8,163 nucleotides of DNA from an uncultured Candidatus Saccharibacteria bacterium (GCA_948571325.1 CAOZKB010000037.1:1-8163), one strand, 5' to 3'. Positions 1 to 6,009 are shown, numbered from the stretch's first letter. The notes: generated from the sequence alone by a model not told the origin. Translations and numbers: made by a program.

Positions 1-17
1 ATAAGCACAAAAACTTA

Positions 18-46
18 TTGACACGCTATATATAGCGTAATAAAAT
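18..46 (+). promoter_or_regulatory. Sigma70-type promoter of nrdDG
   Basis: The -35 hexamer TTGACA (18-23) is perfect and lies 17 bp before TAAAAT (41-46), one mismatch from the -10 consensus. The expected transcription start is about 53, giving a leader of roughly 75 nt before nrdD. NrdR box 1 fills the spacer and box 2 covers the predicted start, so the promoter is built to be blocked by a repressor. Confidence 0.8.
23..38. promoter_or_regulatory. NrdR box 1
   Basis: ACGCTATATATAGCGT is a perfect 16-bp palindrome. It matches the published NrdR-box consensus (acaCwAtATaTwGtgt) at 14 of 16 positions; the two departures are symmetric (G at position 3, C at position 14). It starts on the last base of the -35 hexamer and sits between -35 and -10. 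NrdR is the ATP/dATP-sensing repressor of ribonucleotide reductase genes; its own gene is not in the window. Confidence 0.85.
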
Positions 47-54
47 AGAAATAA

Positions 55-72
55 GACGCTATATATAGCGTC
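55..72. promoter_or_regulatory. NrdR box 2
   Basis: GACGCTATATATAGCGTC is a perfect 18-bp palindrome whose inner 16 bp (56-71) are identical to box 1. The two 16-bp boxes are separated by 17 bp, 33 bp centre to centre, about three helical turns. Paired boxes on one face of the helix are the known NrdR arrangement. This copy covers the predicted transcription start. Confidence 0.85.
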
Positions 73-128
73 AACCATCAAAAATAATACAAACATAGAA
101 AAAGGTACAAGAGGAGGTAATATTTTTT

Positions 129-2489
129 ATGTTCAAAAAAATTGTTAAACGTGACGGCAAAATTGCAGATTTTGACCCAGAAAAAATCACCGAAGCCATT
201 GCTAAGGCTGGTCTCGTGACTGAAGAATTTAAGTATGATCGCGCTAAACAACTTTCTGACAAAGCCGTTGAGCGCATGAAGCTCGAAGTCACTCAGCGTA
301 CGCCAAATGTTGAGCAAATTCAGGATATTGTCGAACAGATTTTAATGGAATCCGATTACAAGCGCACTGCGAAAGAATATATTACCTATCGCCAAGAGCG
401 CAATCGCATTCGCGAAGCTAAAAGTAATTTAATCAGCATTTACAAAACTATTGCCATCGCTGACGCTTCCGAAGATTCTGACATAAAACGCAGTAATGCT
501 AATGTCGACGGCAATTCAGCTATGGGCAAAATGCTCCAATTCGGCGCGGAGGGCGCTAAGATTTTTGCTAAAACCGTACTAATGAAGCCAGAGTTTGCCA
601 AGGCGCACGATAGTGGGGACATTCATATCCACGACCTTGATTTTTATGCAACCGGTACTCTAACTTGTTGCCAAACCGACCCCTTGCAGCTTTTTGAGAA
701 TGGCGGTTTTAATACGGGTCACGGTCATTTACGCACTCCAAACTCTATTGGTAGTTATGGTGCATTAGCGGCAATTATCTTGCAAGCTAATCAAAACGAG
801 CAGCATGGTGGTCAAAGTATCCCCAATTTCGATTATGCGATGGCTCCCGGTGTCAACAAAAGCTTCCGTAAAGCTTTGCAACGTAGTATTAAAGAGTACG
901 AAAAATTTACCAGTCAAGAAATCAAGGTTAAAATTCCCGAAGATCTCGCTTATGGTGATGAAAAGGCTATTAAAAAGTTAAAATTACCAAACGAGGTTAT
1001 CGAGGCTGCTAACGAAGATGTTGAGCGTCAAACATTTCAGGCTATGGAGGGTTTTGTACATAACCTTAATACTATGCATAGCCGCGCCGGTGCTCAAGTA
1101 CCATTTACTAGTATTAACTTTGGTACTGACACCACTCCGGCTGGCCGACTAGTCAGTAAATGCTTGTTGGACGCTACCGAAAATGGCCTTGGTCACGGTG
1201 AAACTCCAATCTTCCCAATCTCAATTTTCAAGGTTAAAGAAGGGATCAACTATAATCCTGAAGATCCAAATTATGATCTCTTCAAACGCAGTATGGAAGT
1301 TTCCTCCAAGCGTCTCTTCCCGAATTTCGTCTTCATCGATGCTCCATTCAATCTCAAAAATTACAAGCCCGGCGATTATCGCACCGAAATCGCTACTATG
1401 GGTTGCCGCACGCGCGTCTTCGGCAGTGTATTTCCTGAGAGTGATGGTATTGCCACTGGGCGCGGTAACTGTAGCTTTACCACAATCAATCTCGTCCGAC
1501 TTGGCATTAAACATGGCATTGTCTTGGATAATCGCAAAGAAGCCGATTGGTCTGGTTTCTACAAAGAACTCGACCAAAAAATGGATCTTTGCGCTGAGCA
1601 ACTACTTGAACGTTACGAATTCCAAGCTGAGCAACACGTGCGCAACTTCCCGTTCCTGATGGGCGAAGGGAACTGGTTTGGTAGCGAAAAACTTGGTTGG
1701 AACGATACTCTGCGTAGCGTCATTAAGCACGGTACCTTAAGCATTGGCTTCATTGGTTTAGCGGAATGCCTCGTGGCGATGACCGGTAAGCATCATGGTG
1801 AAGATGAAGAATCGCGCGAGCTCGGTCTTGACATCATTACCCACATGCGAGAGCGTTGCGACAAATACAGCAAAAAGTATAAACTTAACTTTACTCTACT
1901 TGCTACGCCGGCCGAGGGTCTAGCGGGACGTTTCACTAAGATCGACCGCAAAGAATACGGCAAAATCAAGGGTGTCAACGACCGCGACTATTACACCAAT
2001 AGTTTCCATGTGCCAGTTTATTACCCAATCGGGGCCTTCGAGAAGATTGAGATTGAGGCGCCTTATCATAATCTTTGTAACGCTGGTCATATTACTTACA
2101 TTGAGCTCGACGGCGACCCTAGCAACAACATCGAGGCTTTCGAGGCTGTTATTCGCAAGATGAAAGAATCTGGTATCGGCTATGGCTCCGTGAATCATCC
2201 GGTTGACCGCGACCCAGTTTGTGGCTACTCCGGTATCATCGAGGGGAATCGTTGTCCGAGTTGTGGTCGCCTCGAGAGCGAAGGTGATGTGCCGTTTGAG
2301 CGTCTACGTAGGATTACCGGATACTTAGTAGGTAGTCTTGAACGCTGGAATGACGGTAAGAAAGCCGAAGAGGGTGACCGTGTGAAGCATGGCGTCGCTT
2401 GTAATAAGTACGGTGTTTATACCAAACGAGAAAAAGCTGCGCGCGAAGCCGCCAAGAAAAGTCGCAAGTCGATGACGGGGAAGAAGTAG
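129..2489 (+). CDS. nrdD: Anaerobic (class III) ribonucleoside-triphosphate reductase
   Basis: This glycyl-radical enzyme reduces NTPs to dNTPs in the cytoplasm without oxygen. The 786 residues are full length. Residues about 3-92 form an ATP-cone, the dATP/ATP activity-control domain. The barrel carries NEQHGGQS (223-230), cysteines C180/C181, and an MGC segment with C426 as the likely thiyl-radical cysteine; N447 follows 21 residues later, the same spacing as C290/N311 of phage T4 NrdD. The C-terminal glycyl-radical motif is RITGY with G731. The zinc region keeps C698, C709 and C712, but the first position of the usual CxxC is Asp (D695). The ATG is chosen because AGGAGGT (112-118) lies 10 nt upstream. 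nrdG follows after 11 nt. Regulation by NrdR is predicted from two boxes in the promoter. The sequence looks Bacillota-like. Identification is firm; the reductant subtype (formate or redoxin) was not determined. Confidence 0.97.
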   Translation: MFKKIVKRDGKIADFDPEKITEAIAKAGLVTEEFKYDRAKQLSDKAVERMKLEVTQRTPNVEQIQDIVEQILMESDYKRTAKEYITYRQERNRIREAKSNLISIYKTIAIADASEDSDIKRSNANVDGNSAMGKMLQFGAEGAKIFAKTVLMKPEFAKAHDSGDIHIHDLDFYATGTLTCCQTDPLQLFENGGFNTGHGHLRTPNSIGSYGALAAIILQANQNEQHGGQSIPNFDYAMAPGVNKSFRKALQRSIKEYEKFTSQEIKVKIPEDLAYGDEKAIKKLKLPNEVIEAANEDVERQTFQAMEGFVHNLNTMHSRAGAQVPFTSINFGTDTTPAGRLVSKCLLDATENGLGHGETPIFPISIFKVKEGINYNPEDPNYDLFKRSMEVSSKRLFPNFVFIDAPFNLKNYKPGDYRTEIATMGCRTRVFGSVFPESDGIATGRGNCSFTTINLVRLGIKHGIVLDNRKEADWSGFYKELDQKMDLCAEQLLERYEFQAEQHVRNFPFLMGEGNWFGSEKLGWNDTLRSVIKHGTLSIGFIGLAECLVAMTGKHHGEDEESRELGLDIITHMRERCDKYSKKYKLNFTLLATPAEGLAGRFTKIDRKEYGKIKGVNDRDYYTNSFHVPVYYPIGAFEKIEIEAPYHNLCNAGHITYIELDGDPSNNIEAFEAVIRKMKESGIGYGSVNHPVDRDPVCGYSGIIEGNRCPSCGRLESEGDVPFERLRRITGYLVGSLERWNDGKKAEEGDRVKHGVACNKYGVYTKREKAAREAAKKSRKSMTGKK

Positions 2490-2500
2490 GCGAGATAAGT

Positions 2501-2992
2501 ATGCAAATCCGGCTTTCTGGTCCACTAGAGCGTGACAATATCGTCAATGGGTATGGTCTTCGGACCATACTCTGGACCCAAGGTTGCCATAAGCACTGCC
2601 CTGGCTGCCAGAATCCCGAGACTTGGAGCTTTGACGCTGGTATGTTAGTTGATGTTGATGAAGTTAAGGCGGTCTTGCGTTGGTATAAAGGACAAACTGG
2701 CATTACCTTCTGCGGCGGCGAACCATTTGAGCAGCCCGAAGCCTGCCTAGAGATTAGTCACTGGTGTCGGGAGGAGCTCGGCTGGGATGTCTGGAGTTTT
2801 ACTGGTTATACTTACGAACAAATTCAAGAAATTGGCGGCGCTAAGTGGGAATTCCTCAAAAGTCTCGATGCGCTGATTGATGGTCCCTTCATTCTGGCCG
2901 AGCGCGATTTAACCTTAAAGTTTCGCGGCTCGCGCAATCAACGTTTACTGCATCTGGAGTATGGCACTGGAGAGATTCTAAGGCGGGAGTGA
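2501..2992 (+). CDS. nrdG: Anaerobic ribonucleotide reductase activating protein (radical SAM)
   Basis: This enzyme uses S-adenosylmethionine and a 4Fe-4S cluster to place the glycyl radical on NrdD (probably G731). The CxxxCxxC cluster motif is C29-HKH-C33-PG-C36. The SAM-binding GGE motif is GGEP at 72-75, preceded by an unusual Cys (C71). The family blocks SFTGYTYEQ and LIDGPFI are present. The 163 residues are a normal length for NrdG. It starts 11 nt after the nrdD stop with only a weak Shine-Dalgarno-like stretch (AGGCGAG, 2488-2494), so it is probably translated by coupling on the nrdD transcript. The stop is TGA followed at once by TAG. No T-rich terminator follows on the + strand. 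Confidence 0.96.
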   Translation: MQIRLSGPLERDNIVNGYGLRTILWTQGCHKHCPGCQNPETWSFDAGMLVDVDEVKAVLRWYKGQTGITFCGGEPFEQPEACLEISHWCREELGWDVWSFTGYTYEQIQEIGGAKWEFLKSLDALIDGPFILAERDLTLKFRGSRNQRLLHLEYGTGEILRRE

Positions 2993-3009
2993 TAGTCGGT
3001 AAGAGGTGT

Positions 3010-3063
3010 AAAAGGTATAAAAATCCCCGCCACCAACATATAATAATATATGCGGTAGCGGGG
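3010..3063 (-). terminator. Intrinsic terminator of the minus-strand unit
   Basis: Arms 3025-3034 and 3054-3063 pair over 10 positions with one mismatch (CCCCGC against GCGGGG at the base). Inside, CATATA (3037-3042) pairs with TATATG (3047-3052) around a 4-nt loop. Read on the minus strand, the hairpin is followed by ATTTTTATACCTTTT (3024-3010), a good U-tract. On the plus strand it is followed by purines, so it is orientated for the minus-strand gene. It lies 15 nt past that gene's stop, between the converging genes, and may also slow plus-strand readthrough from nrdG. Confidence 0.85.
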
Positions 3064-3078
3064 AGGAGGGAACGAAAC

Positions 3079-3297
3079 TTAACTCAGCGGAAACTTCACC
3101 ACTTCTTGTAACATCAAAGCCGTGGCATCAATGATATTTAAATCTTCTAGGCCATCTAATGACTTAATCTCCTCATCGAACGGTAGAAGATCACTTAGTA
3201 CTGGGAACGAAATAACTAAATTTCTGGCTTCCTGAGCATCTCTTACTCTTTTAGACTGTTCAGCTAAGCATCGCGCCGCACAAAGCGCAGCATACAT
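3079..3297 (-). CDS. Hypothetical small protein (72 aa), possibly near-leaderless
   Basis: I do not recognise this protein. The frame is open from a GTG at 3324 (81 codons) and holds an ATG at 3297 (72 codons). I choose the ATG because the GTG lies upstream of the best -10 element (3318-3313), so it would not be transcribed; from that promoter the leader would be only about 9 nt, with no Shine-Dalgarno. The protein begins with an Ala/Cys-rich, probably helical stretch (YAALCAARCLAEQ), then a basic segment (KRVRDAQEARN), then an acidic leucine/isoleucine-rich C-terminal half (FDEEIKSLDGLEDLNIIDA). No signal peptide or transmembrane segment is evident. It has its own promoter and terminator and opposes nrdG. 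The transcript (about 280 nt) could instead be a structured RNA; an uninterrupted frame of this length in AT-leaning DNA mildly favours coding. Confidence 0.5.
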   Translation of the reverse strand: MYAALCAARCLAEQSKRVRDAQEARNLVISFPVLSDLLPFDEEIKSLDGLEDLNIIDATALMLQEVVKFPLS

Positions 3298-3312
3298 AGA
3301 GATTATACTTTC

Positions 3313-3341
3313 ATTGTAGCACACATTATCATATTTGTCAA
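3313..3341 (-). promoter_or_regulatory. Promoter of the minus-strand small gene
   Basis: On the minus strand a perfect TTGACA (3341-3336) is followed after 17 bp by TACAAT (3318-3313), with TGC just upstream as an extended -10. The predicted start is near 3306. A second perfect TATAAT (3307-3302) lies further downstream but lacks a matching -35; if used, transcription would begin almost on the ATG at 3297. Confidence 0.75.
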
Positions 3342-3386
3342 TACTCTTATGCTTAAAATCATCAGAAAGCCAATTTTTCTCCCCTC

Positions 3387-3479
3387 GTAAATTACTTATA
3401 CATTAAATATGTGTCGCCTTTATAAACCGCTCATACTTAAATATACTCGCTTTTGTAAACCGTTTACGCTTGAGTCAAG
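3387..3479. repeat. Three diverged tandem units with 13-bp dyads upstream of folA
   Basis: Units at 3414-3440 and 3447-3473 match at 20 of 27 positions at a 33-bp offset, and all seven differences are transitions. Each contains a 13-bp dyad: 3422-3434 (imperfect) and 3455-3467, where GTAAAC-C-GTTTAC is a perfect inverted repeat. A third related dyad, GTAAAT-T-ACTTAT, lies at 3387-3399, and its flank TTAAATAT also recurs after the second. Dyad centres are 35 and 33 bp apart. Immediately after the third dyad is CTTGA-G-TCAAG (3469-3479), overlapping the folA -35. The layout resembles operators in the divergent spacer, but the cognate regulator is unknown. Confidence 0.5.
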
Positions 3480-3498
3480 TCTTAAAGTACGCTAAACT
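3470..3498 (+). promoter_or_regulatory. Probable promoter of the folA operon
   Basis: TTGAGT (3470-3475) and TAAACT (3493-3498) are separated by 17 bp; each departs from consensus at two positions. The predicted start is about 3505, only a few nucleotides before AGGAGG (3509-3514), so the leader would be very short. The -35 overlaps the last inverted repeat of the dyad array. Confidence 0.5.
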
Positions 3499-3518
3499 AT
3501 TATTAACTAGGAGGTAAT

Positions 3519-4082
3519 ATGAAAAAAATCAGTATCATTGCCTGCATTAGTTCTGATCGAGGGCTAGGGCAAGGAAATGATTTACTCTGGCGCATTCCGG
3601 CGGATCAGCAATTTTTTCGCCAAACTACGCTTGGGCACCCCGTCGTTATGGGTGGTCGCACTTTTCGTTCGATTGGCCAGCCCTTGCCGAAGCGCCAAAA
3701 TCTGGTCTTGAGTCGCCAGGCGCCTGAATTGTCTACAAAATCTCAAGATGATGCCGGCAGCATCAATCGGTCAGCGGATTCTCAAGACGATATCGATGCT
3801 ACTAAGTTGCGATTTTTTGCGAGTTTGCCAGAGCTGGAGGATTATCTAGTAACACTCGATGACGAGATTTTTATCATCGGCGGCGCTGCGCTTTATCAGC
3901 ATTTTTTGCCTCAAGCTGAGACGCTTTATCTGACTGAAGTTGAGGCTGCGCAGCCTGCTGACGTTTATTTTCCAGAGTTTGATTCGGCGGATTTTACCAC
4001 AGAGATTTTGCAAACGGGTGAAACAGAAGATACTCATGGTCAAACTATTAAATATCGGATGGTTAAATATGAACGTCGCTAA
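3519..4082 (+). CDS. folA: Dihydrofolate reductase
   Basis: This cytoplasmic enzyme reduces dihydrofolate to tetrahydrofolate with NADPH, regenerating the cofactor used by thymidylate synthase. Family blocks are in order: GLGQGNDLLWRIPAD (15-29) with W24 and the folate-binding acid D29; VVMGGRTF (42-49); SIGQPLPKR (51-59) with R59 at the position that contacts the substrate glutamate; and IIGGAALY (119-126), the NADPH glycine pair G121/G122. The 187 residues exceed the usual 160 or so because of a polar insert at about 70-95, rich in Ser, Asp and Asn and containing two SQDD repeats, between the PLPKR strand and the FFASLPE segment. AGGAGG sits 4 nt before the ATG, which is close. The 3' end overlaps the next small ORF by 14 nt. 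A trimethoprim-resistance dfr role is possible but nothing here points to a cassette. Confidence 0.95.
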   Translation: MKKISIIACISSDRGLGQGNDLLWRIPADQQFFRQTTLGHPVVMGGRTFRSIGQPLPKRQNLVLSRQAPELSTKSQDDAGSINRSADSQDDIDATKLRFFASLPELEDYLVTLDDEIFIIGGAALYQHFLPQAETLYLTEVEAAQPADVYFPEFDSADFTTEILQTGETEDTHGQTIKYRMVKYERR

Positions 4083-4200
4083 TGCTCGCGAGCGTGAAGC
4101 TGCTGACATCCTTTATTACACGGCCGAAACCGAACGGGCGGCTCTCGCCGAGCTTGCGGAAAGTCTTGAGGCCGCTAAGATTGTGGAGGCTATACGCTAA
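4069..4200 (+). CDS. Small overlapping ORF (43 aa), function unknown
   Basis: I do not recognise this protein. The ATG lies inside the last codons of folA (14-nt overlap) and the TAA shares its last base with the ATG of the cysteine desulfurase gene, an arrangement typical of translational coupling. The product is almost wholly Ala/Glu/Leu-rich (for example AREREAADIL and RAALAELAESLEAAKIVEAI), so a single amphipathic helix or short coiled coil is likely; no cysteines are present. The start signal is weak (GGATGG about 8 nt upstream). The GGAGG serving the desulfurase (4185-4189) lies in this ORF, so at minimum the frame carries that ribosome site through to the overlap. It could be a genuine small protein or only a coupling leader. 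The open frame extends upstream of 4069 inside folA, but that part is out of frame with a known gene. Confidence 0.5.
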   Translation: MNVANAREREAADILYYTAETERAALAELAESLEAAKIVEAIR

Positions 4201-5534
4201 TGGCTCAACGAAGTCGAGGGCAGAACGGGCGACTCTATCTTGACCATGCGGCTACTAGTCCGCTTTTGCCAGAAGTAGCCACTAAAATGACTGAAGTAAT
4301 TGAGCAGCTTAGCCGAGGTGAATTTGGTAATGCTTCGTCACTTCATAGTCCCGGCCAATTCGCCAATCATACATTAAACACGGCGCGCAAGCACGTCGCG
4401 CGTCTGATTAATGCTGAGCCGGACGAGATTATCTTTACTTCTGGTGGTAGCGAAGCAAATAATACTGTGACGAATATTTTTGCCGGCCGACATCTTGCTG
4501 TAAGCGCGGTTGAACATCCGTCCTTGCTAGAATCGGCTCGGGCGCGTGCTGGGGGCTTGACAATTTTGCCGGTGAATCGATATGGTCAAGTTGAACTCGC
4601 GGCAATTCCAAATGACGCTGATCTGGTCTCGGTAATGCTCGCTAATAATGAACTTGGCACCATTCAGCCTATTGCTGAAATTGCTAAAAAGTTGCAAAAA
4701 AACCGAACAGAAAATCCTCAAAATATGAAAGATTCAGTAGCTTCGTCGGTGAATCGAGAATCTGCAATGTCGCCATCGACGTTTTTGCACTCTGACGCCA
4801 CGCAGGCGCTGGGTAAAATTCATCTCGACGTCAAGGCACTAGGGGTAGATTATCTCACACTTAGTGCACATAAAATTGGTGGACCAGTGGGAGTTGGCGC
4901 ACTTTATGTCCGGCGAGGTACGCCGTTTCGCCCACTCATCATTGGTGGCCATCAAGAGAATAAACGTCGGGCTGGTACCTCAAACGTCTTGTTGGCAGCG
5001 GGCTTTGGCGAAGCAGCGCGCCTAGCCTGGGATGATTGGAGTTGTCAGCAGTATAAAAAAGTGGCCGAATTACGCAATGAATTAGTACGGCGAATTTTAG
5101 CCGAGGTACCACATAGTAGTGCTAATGGTTTTGTGGAATGCCAATACGATGAAGATGCGCGGAATTATAATACTCTGCCCAACGTGGCTAATCTGAGTTT
5201 TCAGGCAGCCGAGGGGGAATCAATCCAGCTCTATCTAGATCTTGCTGGTATTGCTGTTTCTACCGGTTCGGCCTGCGCGGCTGGCGATACGCGTCCTAGT
5301 CATGTCTTGATGGCTACTAGTGGTGACGCTGAGGTGGCGCATAGCAGCATTCGTTTTTCACTTGGCCCTAATACCACGCGCGCTGATTTGGACCAGGTAA
5401 TACGGGTTCTTCCGGACATTGTCCGGAAACTGCAGGGTATTAGTACGGTTAAGATTGTTAGCGAGGCTGAGAGCAGTAGGAATAGGAATAATCAGTGTAC
5501 TAAGACAGCGAAACAAGATCGAAAGGAGAATTAA
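4200..5534 (+). CDS. Cysteine desulfurase, NifS/IscS type
   Basis: This PLP enzyme removes sulfur from cysteine as an enzyme-bound persulfide for Fe-S cluster assembly and possibly tRNA thiolation. Seen: YLDHAATSP near the N-terminus; FTSGGSEANN (the phosphate-binding region); H106 in VEHPS; D199 in HSDATQ; Schiff-base lysine K225 in SAHKIGG; and catalytic C359 in STGSACAAG, which places it in the NifS/IscS class rather than SufS. Length 444 exceeds the usual 380-405 because of a polar insert at about 168-193 before the FLHSD strand, and a basic Asn/Lys/Arg-rich tail (about 421-444) with an extra Cys (C433). GGAGG (4185-4189) lies 10 nt before the ATG. The scaffold gene begins one base after the stop, which supports a role in cluster building. 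I leave the symbol blank because nifS, iscS and relatives cannot be separated by eye. Confidence 0.93.
   Translation: MAQRSRGQNGRLYLDHAATSPLLPEVATKMTEVIEQLSRGEFGNASSLHSPGQFANHTLNTARKHVARLINAEPDEIIFTSGGSEANNTVTNIFAGRHLAVSAVEHPSLLESARARAGGLTILPVNRYGQVELAAIPNDADLVSVMLANNELGTIQPIAEIAKKLQKNRTENPQNMKDSVASSVNRESAMSPSTFLHSDATQALGKIHLDVKALGVDYLTLSAHKIGGPVGVGALYVRRGTPFRPLIIGGHQENKRRAGTSNVLLAAGFGEAARLAWDDWSCQQYKKVAELRNELVRRILAEVPHSSANGFVECQYDEDARNYNTLPNVANLSFQAAEGESIQLYLDLAGIAVSTGSACAAGDTRPSHVLMATSGDAEVAHSSIRFSLGPNTTRADLDQVIRVLPDIVRKLQGISTVKIVSEAESSRNRNNQCTKTAKQDRKEN
5410..5428. repeat. 19-bp perfect inverted repeat inside the desulfurase gene
   Basis: TTCCGGACA and TGTCCGGAA are exact reverse complements around a single central T. 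In RNA this gives an 8-bp GC-rich stem with a 3-nt loop. It encodes part of the segment LPDIVRKL, about 107 bp upstream of the scaffold start. No U-tract follows, so it is not a terminator by itself. Confidence 0.7.
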
Positions 5535-5535
5535 G

Positions 5536-5931
5536 ATGCCTGAAACGTGGGTCTATTCGGATATTGTGAAAGAACATTTTTTGAGTCCTCGCAACTTTTT
5601 GATGGGCGATGAAACGCAGTTTGCTTATGACGCAGTGGGCACAGTGGGGAATCCGATTTGTGGGGACCAAATGCGTATGTTTCTCCAGATTAAGGATAAC
5701 AAAATCCAAGACGTTAAATGGAAAACCTATGGCTGTGCCAGTGCAATTGCTTCGACTTCAGCCCTATCGGAGTTAGTTAAAGGTAAAACGCTTAACCAGG
5801 CCCTTAAAGTTGGTCCGGAGGAAATTACAGAGTATCTTGGCGGCTTGCCCAAGCATAAATTTCATTGTTCGGTACTGGGTCACGAAGCCTTAGCAGCGGC
5901 TATCGCGAACTATCAACAAAAAGCTACCTAA
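5536..5931 (+). CDS. iscU: IscU-type Fe-S cluster assembly scaffold
   Basis: This small cytoplasmic protein accepts sulfur from the desulfurase, builds Fe-S clusters and hands them to apoproteins. The ligands are visible: C42 and D44 (PICGD), C67 (KTYGCASAIAS), and H110-C111 (KFHCSVLG), matching C37, D39, C63, H105 and C106 of E. coli IscU. The N-terminal YSDIVKEHFLSPRN is the family signature. The 131 residues are normal. The LPPVK motif used by the HscA chaperone appears as LPKHK. The frame is open further upstream, but AAGGAG (5523-5528) and the family N-terminus fix the ATG at 5536, one base after the desulfurase stop. A SufU- or NifU-N-type name is possible; the absence of an obvious SufU-like insertion favours IscU. 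The symbol is by homology class, not proven orthology. Confidence 0.92.
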   Translation: MPETWVYSDIVKEHFLSPRNFLMGDETQFAYDAVGTVGNPICGDQMRMFLQIKDNKIQDVKWKTYGCASAIASTSALSELVKGKTLNQALKVGPEEITEYLGGLPKHKFHCSVLGHEALAAAIANYQQKAT

Positions 5932-6009
5932 GGTTTATAGAACTTGCCTCAATCTTCATCAATAAAACCTTAAAATTAACTAAAATATCTACCATTTTTA
6001 AAATAAATA

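Noticed and set aside
1183..1659. Long alternative frames inside nrdD on both strands (also 1221-1601 minus and 1920-2198 minus)
   Set aside because: They lie wholly within the well-conserved nrdD frame, have no ribosome site or family features, and read as shadow translations.
2314..2703. Minus-strand frame across the nrdD/nrdG junction
   Set aside because: It overlaps conserved glycyl-radical and radical-SAM motifs of two certain genes, and no promoter or ribosome site was seen.
2990..2995. Possible TGA recoding, as in some Patescibacteria
   Set aside because: TGA ends nrdG at the expected family length and is followed at once by TAG; no in-frame TGA lies within any conserved gene, so the standard bacterial code fits.
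3025..3063. Hairpin as an intrinsic terminator for nrdG on the plus strand
   Set aside because: The 3' side on the plus strand is GGAGGAGGGAACG, without a U-tract; the U-tract is on the minus-strand side.
4082..4252. ATG in a TAATG overlap with the folA stop, opening a basic 50-odd codon frame
   Set aside because: It runs out of frame into the start of the desulfurase gene and reads as low-quality Arg/Lys/Ser sequence; the 4069 frame, which ends exactly at the desulfurase ATG, is the better candidate.
5419..5535. Upstream extension of the IscU frame by 39 codons
   Set aside because: It overlaps the desulfurase gene, is Arg-rich and unlike IscU, while AAGGAG and the family N-terminus point to 5536.
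5929..5972. Inverted repeat TAAGGTTT / AAACCTTA after iscU as a terminator
   Set aside because: The stem is 8 bp and AT-rich with a 28-nt loop and is followed by AAAATTAAC rather than a T run; too weak to call. No other terminator was seen in 5932-6012.
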